From: Micrasema longulum
Lineage: Eukaryota > Arthropoda > Insecta > Trichoptera > Brachycentridae
Assembly: GCA_022494885.1 (NCBI GenBank)
Contig: JAGVSM010000477.1
Location: forward strand, 1-64,000
DNA: 64,000 nt
Direction: 5' to 3'
Below, piece after piece: positions 54,408 through 64,000 of this stretch; the stretch's first letter is position 1, and each line of letters opens with the position of its first letter. A program made the translations under genes and the position numbers. The notes beneath the pieces are model-generated. The model was not told the origin of the DNA. It searched no databases and saw only the letters and a program-made list of their open reading frames with translations.

Positions 54408-54540
54408 AGCTGGCCCGCCACATACCACACACCGCATTTGAGGGCTTGCGTATCCATGGTAATGCCCACATACAAGAAAAAATTGCTCGTTTCCGAACGA
54501 GAAAAGTTGCCCGCAGAAGCTCTTTGTGCTGAAATAAGGT
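54408..54540 (+). repeat. 130-bp dispersed repeat, copy 2
   Basis: CAGCTGGCCCGCCACATACC ... AAATTGCTCGTTTCCGAACG, AGAAAAGTTGCCCGCAGAAG; inverted relative to 51985-52115. Confidence 0.65.
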
Positions 54541-54676
54541 AATCCAGAAGTGCATAATATGTACTTCAATGGATTGAGGAAAAGAGGGAGGTAAATTCTT
54601 TACTGACTGGGATGAAATTGATTAGACATGATCATATGATCAATTCACCGAAATTATTGAAAACACTTTTTAAAAG

Positions 54677-54832
54677 GTGTAATGGCTGAGATGCTTGATA
54701 CACGCATGGAAGTCCCCGGGTTCGATTCCCAGTGAGAACACAAAAAAAGGGATTTTTCTCGAGCCTGGGAGTTCTGTGCTTGGGCCTGACCCCTGTAATT
54801 GATCCTTCTGGCCTGTTGTGGTGTAAAAAAAA
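54677..54832 (+). mobile_element. SINE family A
   Basis: Head GGTGTAATGGCTGAGATGCT, B box GGGTTCGATTCC, body GGGATTTTTCTCGAGCCTGG and GGCCTGTTGTGGTG plus A-run. Compare 2960-3135. Confidence 0.8.
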
Positions 54833-55794
54833 GCCTTGAAATTATTTTTGGAAGTCACCAGATCCGGTTTATCTGATAGGACCTAGACGTTATTTTTCAA
54901 TAGGTATGTAATTTTTTTTTAAAACAAGAAATAAATAAAATTGTAGAAGATCAAATATCTACTGCTGGATTGCGATTATCAAATGTCTGCTACTCGGTAC
55001 ATAACGAGATGGAAATCATACAATTAGGGCAAGTACACCATAAAACCTTTAGTCAAAATTGGCAAAATGGCTTACTTTATTTAACTTTTTTTATGCAACT
55101 CAATTTCGAGGTCAATTTCGGAGAAAACGCAACAATTGTTTAACTCGAAACATTTCAACTGAACTTTTTTAAGAGTCATGCAATCGTCAATCAGATTGTT
55201 CGGAACTTCGGAGCACCAGCACCTGCTATTTTTACTTAGTTAAGAGACTGTAGGCATTAAAATTACGTCAAATTATAGTAGATAATCGAAAGTTATGTTA
55301 ATAATTGAATAAAATCACCGAATAAAATCACCAAAAAAAAAAACCCGTCACCTCTGACCCTATCTAAATAATAGATGCAAATACCATATTCAAAATAACG
55401 AGTTTTAAGTGCAGAAGTAACAAAAGGGCATATCATTATAAAAGATGGCCAGTAGGATTGAAAATATTACTCATTCACAGACGAGACAGCATTAAATTAT
55501 TGCGAAACCAGTTTTCGTCCAACGAAAGTACAAGTTGCAAGACTTCCAAATGTTTGTTGGTTCCAACACTGTAAAACTGTACACATACACAGTACACACA
55601 CACTAGGTACTCCGGGTACGATGGGAGATGACTGGTGACGTCTGGGCCGAAAATAATGACGATTTACGTACAAGGAATACCGATATACTATACATATATT
55701 GCAAAAAGCAAAAGTATCGTAGATGCGTTTGAAAAAAAATACTGATAAGAAACTAGTTACAACAGGTACATAAAAACAAGATAAACATATAACA

Positions 55795-56170
55795 TATTAC
55801 AACAAAGATGAAGACCATTTTAGAGAAGGTAATATAGAAATCTAGGTATCTACAGGAATTATGACCTGAAGATAAACATAGTTTAACAATATTTTAGAGA
55901 AGGGAATATGGAAGTCTAGGTTTATAGGGCTTATGACCTGTAATAGGCTGGTTTATTGGCCACTTTACACACTGTGTTACATTCGCCATTCTGTATGTGT
56001 TTGAACATCTATATCTCTTTAACTCTTCCATCTGTTAATTTATGTGAAGTAAAAAAGCTAAAACCTTTATTGACGTGGAAACTTAAACAAGCCAATGACA
56101 GGTTAAGCCCTATAAATTCCTAGACGTCCATATTCCCTTCTCTAAAACGTTCCCCATCTCTGTAATATGT
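55795..56170. mobile_element. 'GAAGTCTAGGC' MITE, longest palindromic copy
   Basis: The left end AACATATTACAACAAAGATG and right end CATCTCTGTAATATGTT are inverted, as are AGAGAAGGGAATATGGAAGT near 55903 and TCCATATTCCCTTCTC near 56128. An internal duplication of the left arm (55825 and 55893) is present. Confidence 0.75.
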
Positions 56171-56312
56171 TGATCTTGCTGTGGTGGCCATAACATTTGA
56201 CTCACGCACGAAAGGTTCCGGGTTCGATTCCCGGTGAGAAAAAAAAAGTGTTTTGTGCTGTAATTCACCACTACACTTGGGCCTATTTGGTCTGTTGTGA
56301 TGAAAAAAAAAA
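56171..56312 (+). mobile_element. SINE family A, shortened
   Basis: GGTTCCGGGTTCGATTCCCG, GTGCTGTAATTCACCACTAC and TGGTCTGTTGTGATG with A-run. It sits immediately against the MITE ending at 56170. Confidence 0.75.
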
Positions 56313-57338
56313 CACTAAAATCTTAATAACCATCTGGAGGGTTGAATCCAGTCCTTTTATACAAACAATTGGTGATGCCATCTTAAATATTATATCAGAA
56401 TATACGGAATTAAAATGCCTATTACTATGTTACCTAATTATATTAGCACTAAACATGATAAAAAGCTTGGTAGTAGGAACTTAATTAAACAATTTTTTAT
56501 ATGAACAAAGCGTATTTGCGTAAAACAATAGAACAAAAACGGTATATTTTAAGATAAAAAGGGTATTACAAAAAAACAAACAGCAATGATTAAATTACTT
56601 GTTTATCTAGCTGAGTTATGTATTCATGCATTTATCATGGTTAAGAAAGAATGTCCTAAAAAAAATAGCAAAAAGCTAAATATATTAAGAGTACAAAGCC
56701 GAAGCCAAGCGGTGAGAAAGGTTAGCGCACGAGCAACATCCACAATCCACACATGAACTGTACGTAAACATTTTCCATTGTTCCTTATATTGACAATCGG
56801 ATTGAAAATAACAAATCACCAACAGCTGGCGCCACGCGCAATAAATAGAGCTTTGGAGATTTTTTCTCATTAAGCTGTTATGTTATAGTACATATTCCAA
56901 GTGTAAACCATTAGCTTTTAGGTTGCCAAAGCAGAATATAAATCATGGTAAGGTTTTGATACCGATGTATTACTGTCTTTGTAAAACTTTCTTCGCTGAA
57001 GTTTTACTTCTTTAGAACTCATAAATAAGCCTCAATATCTTGTGTCAACTTTCCGAAATTGTAAACGAAATTCCCTTATGAATCGTATTCGGCGTGGGCG
57101 ATGAGCTGTGTCAAGAAGAGTAAACTATTTTAAACGTTTGTTACGGAAAATATATTCTACTTGAAACATTTCCACAAATCAAAATTATAATATTATTAGG
57201 ATTGCAAATAACAGAGCTAAATAATATTGACTTATCTTAGACGGAGAGAAGTAAAAACATTTTGTGTTGACCACTCCGGGACGTTAAGAACACGAGAATG
57301 AAGAAAAAGACAGTATTAAAAGAAAACGCTGTCTGGAG

Positions 57339-57468
57339 GCTTACTCTGTCACAATTTCGTTTCGTAAGTTCGTTCGTTCGTCATATATCCATCTCACCCT
57401 AACGCAATCAAAATCGTGTTTCGCTCTCGTTCCATATCATACGAAACGAATTAATTACATAATAAATC
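57339..57468. mobile_element. MITE of the GCTTATTCTGT family, diverged
   Basis: GCTTACTCTGTCACAATTTC, TTCGTAAGTTCGTTCGTTCG and the right end AATTAATTACATAATAAATC match 9750-9895. A related GGGAACTAAAACTACCCAAA block follows at 57605. Confidence 0.65.
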
Positions 57469-58075
57469 CACTGACGTCTCTTCATACAAACGTATTCTCA
57501 TATTTTCTCCCTGGATTATGGCAATAGAGCAGTGATTTTTTCATACTATAAACATTTTCTATTGACGTGTTCTTACCATTTTGCTTAGATGATCAATTGT
57601 TTACTATGGGAACTAAAACTACCCAAAAACCTTTAAAAGCACCCAGTTTTATCTGCCGTCTTCAGACGTACGGATTATTTTTGAAAAAGACAAAAGGTAC
57701 CCGACAACGAAAATTTTATGCTGATACACTTTCTTTAAAAAAAAAACACCAAATCGGTTCAGTTTCAAAGGGGTGCGGAAAACGGGACAGCAAAATTTCT
57801 AATTTGGCGTTTTGGTTACGTATAATCAGTCCGCGGTTCAGTTGTTTTTTTCGCACAATATCGGGCAGACATTTACGAGAGAGTGAAAGAAAAATAATTT
57901 TCAAATACATTTTTATAAAAATTTTCAGCCACCACCACTTTTTTTTATTTTGAAGGAATAAAAAGCTAAGCCTTTATTTTAGAGGCTTGTCAGCAGGTGG
58001 GGAAGAGGGGATATGGAATGAGGTAATGAAAAATTCACCACAACATTCAGACCAATTGAGAAAAAATCTTAAATG

Positions 58076-58166
58076 GATTTTTTTCTTGCAACTGGCGGGA
58101 ATCAAACCCGCGACGCCAGTTTCACAAACGGCCGTCTAACTAACAGCGCCACGACGCCTGTCAATT
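58076..58166 (-). repeat. tRNA-like SINE head
   Basis: The minus strand reads GGCGTCGTGGCGCTGTTAGT ... GCGGGTTTGATTCCCGC, with D-arm- and T-arm-like parts. The 3' strand does not pair with the 5' acceptor strand and the anticodon arm is poor, so it is not a functional tRNA. Confidence 0.55.
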
Positions 58167-58169
58167 GAG

Positions 58170-61100
58170 AATAAATTATAGTTCGCATAATTATTGACTA
58201 AACGTCACATCGTGCGATTAAGTTTCCTTACGAATACTTTTGACATAAGTTTCAGTAGTTATAATGAAAATAAAAATATACAAACATTGCTTAGCCGCAA
58301 TACTTGTGTACTTCAAGGATAGTATGACTGTTATTGAAGTATGCAATGGTATGGTATAATTACCTACTCTAGAATCATAAACAACAGATACTATAACTCG
58401 TAATATTCCAATCCTGAATCCTGAGCAGTCTTTGCAGAAATCTGTTATGATTAATCTTGTAGATAAGAATCCATCGCGTCAACGATTATATTGTATAATG
58501 GAATAATAATTATATTCTGTGGAAATGTTGATACAATCGAAGTCGTACCAAAATCATTGCACACACAAATCAATAATTATTTTGATAATTTAAAGTGAGC
58601 GCTATTAAAACCACGTGAAATAATTATGGTCTTAGTATTTATGGCTGAAGAATACGGTTGAATTCTTGTATTCAAATCTCCAACAAATGAACCTTAATTA
58701 TCCAGTAATATATAGTTACTACGAAGATTTAGTAGCACCCATTATGCCTGGAGTCAGAGTTTTTGCGTTCATATGTATCGATAGTTAAATTTGTTCGGTT
58801 TGATTTATAGGTAAAAGCTACTTCGAGTGAGAGAGGAGTGACCCAACGACGCCACTTAGCGGGATAAATTATCGCTTCTCCGGGAACCCGAAGCCTGACC
58901 GTCCAGCGTTAGTCAGTATTCAGTCACAAAACGACCATGACATCTCCATGTGGCCCGAAATAACATCCCACAATGGCCAAGTTCAGGGCGTTAAACGCGT
59001 CTGAAAAATTTCGTAGAACACTTCACAGCCGCGGCGAAGATTTTCAACGCTACATAAAAGTTAATCGACGACAACGCTTAGTCCTTTCAAAGACTAGCTT
59101 TGTACACAATAATTTGTGTAATAACTGCTAATGTTTACCAAGAATATTTTACTACGGAATATCAAAATAAATGGACACGGCTATTAATAAAGTAGTGATC
59201 AATATTTTATTGCGTTCTCTTTCTTCATTTTGTTACGGTTATTTTTTGTAAATAACTCTACGAAAACCAATAGAATTTATTTTTACTTAATTATTTTAAG
59301 TATTTTTTTGTATGGTTCGGGCCGTCGAGTAAGTTCTCATTTAAAACAATGAAGCAACTGACGAACTGACACGCAACGATACAATACAAAATTGGCGGAG
59401 AAATCCGTTGTCTGGCGGCTACTTGTGTACCTACTCCTCAGGTTTAGTTAATAACACACATCAAAATTCAGACTCGACTGTTTCTTCTTCATTTTTCAAA
59501 CTTCTCGGATTTATTAACAGAAGCACACCTGACTTCAAACATGTAGGAACTTTCAAAACTCGCTTTTGTTTGTCCTCATTTAGAATAAATATAATTCAGT
59601 TATCTGGTCTCCCTACTACGATATTCACATGGAAAGTATTGACTCAGTTCCAACATCGCTTTTAAGAAAAATTGGCTGGATGATGGAGTTTTTAAGAAAT
59701 GAATACACGTATAAAGACATAGAAATTGATTTGAATAATATAATATGTGTTCGCTAGACGATAGTCTTAAGAAATCAGATTTTGTAATCTTGTTAAAAAT
59801 TCATTTTACGATGCTCTCGATCTTGTAAGCTCCATGTTTAAACATACATAACTTCCAGAAACCTGAGACAGGATCAGGATTTTCACACAGAAAACCATAC
59901 GAAAACGAATTACGGCTTTTACTCTTCTTTACCCAGAATCCTCAGAGATTAGCTAACAATAATTACCCTTTTGTTGACTCATTTGATAATAAGTTTTCTT
60001 TCTTCGTGATATCATAGAAAAAACTTCGATTACAATATTCGTTCTTTCCTTTTATATTTTATTGGTTGAATTTACTAGTTTGCGTTCCTTATGTTAATGT
60101 TAATGCGTAATTACTTTCAATTTTGATAATGAACCGACCATATCAGCCTGATGTGAAAATGCCCGTTGAGTGCGAATAAACCAAATAAATTACGAAAATA
60201 ACTAAATGTCTGGAAGAGATAAATAAATTGGATGCGCTAAATGTATACCTGCACCCTGCACCTACATATAACACGCTCAAATAGGTAAAATAATCTAAAT
60301 CTGAAGATAGATAAATATGGCACGTACTGGTGACTAGTCCGTACTGTGTACAAAAAATAAACAGATTCTCCTGCAGGTATACCTACTGAGATACCATTCA
60401 GGTAACGGAGATTAGCAACACCTCCCTTAAAAGTAGTATAAAGAATTATGATTACTGATTTTTACTATTTTATTGTACCTAACGAGTATTTATTTATGTA
60501 TTTATTAATGGTAAATACTAAATTACTACAACACTCGTGTATATTTTTAATTTAACAAAAGTACATTATGTTAACTCTGAGTAGTTCGTTTTAACAAAAT
60601 GCAACAAGCCAACTGTATAAATAATATCATACCTGTATAACTCACCCAACCAAATAAAATACGCATTTATTTATTTATTCTTTTTTTTCACAAAATAAAC
60701 AAAGAGGGGTCCCCCGTGGCGAGGACACTTAACAATATACTGTTTTTAAAATTATTTTTACATGTAAGAATATACAAAGCAGACTAAATAATATACAGAG
60801 ATAATAAACAAAATGTTCTTACAGTTTTATACACTACGTATTTATGTTTTTATTTCACCTATATTATTTATATTGAAAAACGCACAATAAAAGAACAAAA
60901 ACATAACCTAAACTATACATTTGTGGAGCAGTTGATTCAATATTGGTTTGGGCGAAAGAGACAATCCATTTTACTTCTACCCAGCTCCACTATCCATTTT
61001 TTATAGCCGTTTCGAACATTTTCTCGTTAATAATTGTTTTAATTGACAGTGGAGGCAGGTTATAGTTGCATAATACTCAAAATCCATTTTTTTTATTATT

Positions 61101-62500
61101 ATTATTATTATTATTTTATGGCTACATAGTGCAGAGCCAATTCTACCATATAAACATAAATATAAATATTAACATAAATATAAACATAAAAATACAATTT
61201 GTCCAAGTGGTATTAGTTTGCATTTGTTTAAGTTGTCTTTGTGTTGAGGATCTTATTTGTGATTATATTATTCGTTCGTGTTGTGTTATGTCTTTATTAT
61301 AAAATAATATGCGCTGGGTCATCCGATAATATGAGGTGGAATAACCGGAGACCTTTCGGTTTTCATCTACGTACTATTTATACACTACTCGAAGCTATTG
61401 CCAACGTTCAGTGACTGGTAACTAGACACTTTAAATAACCAAATATCCAGAAAATAACCGAGGGGTGGCAATTTTTACAACCAAAACCACCGATCATATT
61501 AAAAAATAAATCAAAACCACTGAATGATAATAGTTGAAAATGGCCCCATGAAAAAAAAGTAAATCGCGCAGATAAAGATAAATAATAAGATGTCTTTCAT
61601 TAAAAAAATGAATAAGAAAACAAAATATGAGTATTTGAGTATCAATAAATAGCTTATTCATGATCTTTATAAACAAAATCCTTATATAATTGACATCTGA
61701 ACGTATGTGATTCACGTCAAGTGTAGTAGATAAACGTGGGTATGTTTCTTTTCTAATAATCACAAATCACAGCGTAACATTATGTGGCATTTTAATTACG
61801 TACGATAAAAATTCTATACAATTTAAAATACATTAATGATAACTTTATTTTATGAACATACTTAAAGTAGACTTGTTTTATATTTATATACAAATTCGGT
61901 GAACATTATTTTTGGTTGTGAAGAGTATCAAAGGTGGGAATGGCAAACTAAGGCATGAACGAAAATTTTATCTTAAAAATACAAAGAAAAACCGGACAGG
62001 CTTACAATAAAATGTTTTTTAACTGACAAGAGATAGAAACAAGTGGACCAATAATATAAGTGGTGAATAAGTAAGAAAGTAATTAGTAAAGTAAATAAAT
62101 TTCGAATTGGTCAACTATAGTATAAAAATTACTCTCCTCCACTTATTTTTTCCGTCCCCAACCTTCTTACAGTGTTCTTCTTTTATTTTCTTATTTAATA
62201 TTTCATGTTTTTTTCCTTATTGTCATTATATTAGTGAAAAAATTTGACTGGATATATTACTATTTTTATATGCAACACTCTTCCTAATAAAAAAAAATAA
62301 AATAGTTAAATTAATTAACAGATACACCAAATCGAATCGCAATCGATTTATGAAAAAAAAAAAACGTAAATGAAATTGGAAAAAAAAACATTATCGAAGA
62401 AGTCAAGTTGTAGGCTTCAGGTGCCAAGTCCAGAACACTCACTACTTATTATTTTGTAACAATATATTTCATTAATTTATTTGCCTATCTGTAGAATTAT
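58170..62500. other. unassigned AT-rich sequence
   Basis: Only simple repeats are evident: (ATT)n at about 61090-61116 and (AACATAAATAT)n at about 61150-61192. A somewhat less AT-rich patch at 58830-59060 carries no recognisable gene. Confidence 0.4.
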
Positions 62501-63069
62501 ATTTGAACATTGGCGGACTTATTGCTAAATGTTAATTTCTTCCAACCATTAAACATAATAAAAGGTGTTATTCGTGTTTCATATATGTATATGGAGAAAA
62601 AAACCAAATAAAATAGACACCAAAATATAACTAGCAATATGAGTATATAAATAAAATAATATCGATACTAGTATTTAAGGGAATAAAAGGAGAGAAAGAG
62701 AGAGAGTGATAAATTTTACTGCAGATTTTGAATAACTAAGCTTTTTTCGTAGATACAATTACTATTTTTATAATATCTAATACATCTATGTAATAATTTA
62801 TTGACCTGCCACGGCGGTATAGGCGAAATGGCCAAACTGATCGACCAAAGGAAACGTTACTTTGATGTTGGTCTGTCTATTTGATTACATTATGTAAACA
62901 GGAAATGGAGTTCCTTACGCATTTCACTATTGACTATATCTGACTTCGTCTGATCTCCCCGACCATGATGATGAATACAAATTACTAATACGTAGGTCTA
63001 CCTACACATAACATCACAGCTTTGACTATGCCTCCCCGCCTCGTGCTTACTGCTTACTCGCTCACTTAC

Positions 63070-63150
63070 AGTTGCGGGTCCCCGCGCCTTCGGGCGGCAT
63101 AATCTTATTAACACCACGGGTGGACTAGTGTGGATGGCGTTAAGCTCCAT
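63070..63150 (-). CDS. candidate first coding exon (septin?)
   Basis: The minus strand has ATG at 63150, preceded in frame by TAG 33 nt upstream. It reads 27 codons (MELNAIHTSPPVVLIRLCRP and seven more) to a strong donor ACT|GTAAGTGAG at 63069. It ends in phase 0, which is what the acceptor at 45015 would need if the exon there starts LQSKRELFF. The surrounding 200 bp is GC-richer than average, as at a promoter. There is no sequence similarity I can cite, so the link to the septin gene is a guess based on phase and direction. Confidence 0.25.
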
Positions 63151-64000
63151 GATGGACAGTCCCGCAGGCCGGCAACTGGACTAAAGCCACTCGGCAGCAC
63201 AGTTCCAGCAAAAAATAAGCCCCAATCACTAGATCATACTAAGGCTTACCATGTTCAAAGACTTGTATGCCGCATCTAAGTAAAAATGTTAACACTTAAA
63301 CAGTATTACTTTTATCTATGGAATATTTAGAACGAAACGACAGTCTAAGTACGCGGCGCGGTAGTAACTGATGTAAGAATATTATATTGAATTGATCTTG
63401 AAATCGATTGACGAGTATTATAGATACGCGAACCAATATAATTGGATGCTCCGCTCCTACACTAAAAGTAACACCGGCACTGGCAATGCCACTATTCTAA
63501 CGACTGCGGAGATCGTAGCAAGGTGTATAATAATATGATGTATAAAAATGTACACACATTGTACAATACGCGGTAGGTGCTAGGCGGCGAGGTACCGGAC
63601 CCTTGTTCTTTGGTGTGTTACGGGTACTTGTACTTAGTAGGGCTGTAAAGCTAAACAAACGGAAAAACGCGGATAAAATTAATGCAATCTGTACTAACTT
63701 TTTACATGAAATGTATCGTGAGATGCTAGGCAAGAAAGTTTATGATATCCAATACATATTAGTTATCTAACGTTCCACGGTACTAGTAATTGAGGTATAA
63801 AACCGTGAGTCATAGATTTTACACCATGATTAATGGCGATTCTTGGTATACAGACAATATCGAGGTAAGCCTACCAGCTTCGAGTAGACGAGGGAAAAAG
63901 TCCACCGCATCTGTTCTTTCTTACTCGTTATAATAGCCGGAGATAATCACTATTACAATGGTGACCGTCGCCGAAGGTTTACAATACAAGCATTAGTAAA

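Noticed and set aside
57567..57953. 128-residue plus-strand ORF
   Set aside because: Begins in MITE-related sequence, has no recognisable domain and is AT-driven.
1..64000. CRISPR array, rRNA or operon-type signals
   Set aside because: None seen; the window is eukaryotic nuclear DNA with GT-AG introns.

Overview
The window is AT-rich animal DNA with spliced genes, long introns and very dense small transposons. The tRNA-derived SINE heads, endonuclease/reverse-transcriptase relics and many palindromic MITEs, together with the two recognisable host genes, point to an insect, most likely a moth or butterfly. That assignment is an inference from style; no marker gene fixes the species.

Two host genes face each other tail to tail. 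On the + strand, the C-terminal 500 residues of alpha-catulin (vinculin/alpha-catenin family) are spread over seven exons from 8206 to 17228. The N-terminal part, about 250-300 residues by comparison with the human protein, must lie upstream of the window. On the - strand, an orthologue of septin 7 (Drosophila peanut) runs from 40423 down to 25473 in eight certain exons (450 codons with a complete GTPase core and C-terminal coiled coil). A GC-rich N-terminal exon is probable at 45014-44759 and a distal first coding exon is possible at 63150-63070. About 8.2 kb of AT-rich, gene-free DNA separates the two stop codons. Both products work at the cell cortex (Rho/dystrobrevin-linked scaffold; septin filaments), but nothing in the sequence shows co-regulation.

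Upstream of the catulin exons (1-8200) are a long transposase-like ORF of the DUF7869 type with a disabled N-terminus, a non-LTR retrotransposon fragment split by a SINE with a visible target-site duplication, and a 965-bp palindromic element. That element carries a 446-bp segment almost identical to one at 9356-9801. The introns of both genes hold many MITEs, at least seven copies of one tRNA-derived SINE, an internally deleted PIF/Harbinger element with perfect TTA target duplication (29022-30029), two broken mariners (42.7-44.0 kb), and a 1.5-kb inverted-arm structure with a 42-bp tandem array (33080-34568).

Beyond 45.1 kb the window holds repeats, two minisatellites, hairpin MITEs and long unassigned AT-rich DNA, which may be the first intron of the septin gene. 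The points most worth a second look are: an in-frame TGA in the last catulin exon followed by a 22-codon open tail; the very GC-rich Gly/Ala/Pro exons in an otherwise AT-rich locus; the reading-frame conflict in the septin N-terminal exon; the cargo-carrying palindromic element; and the 42-bp array whose unit matches the arms of the structure that contains it.
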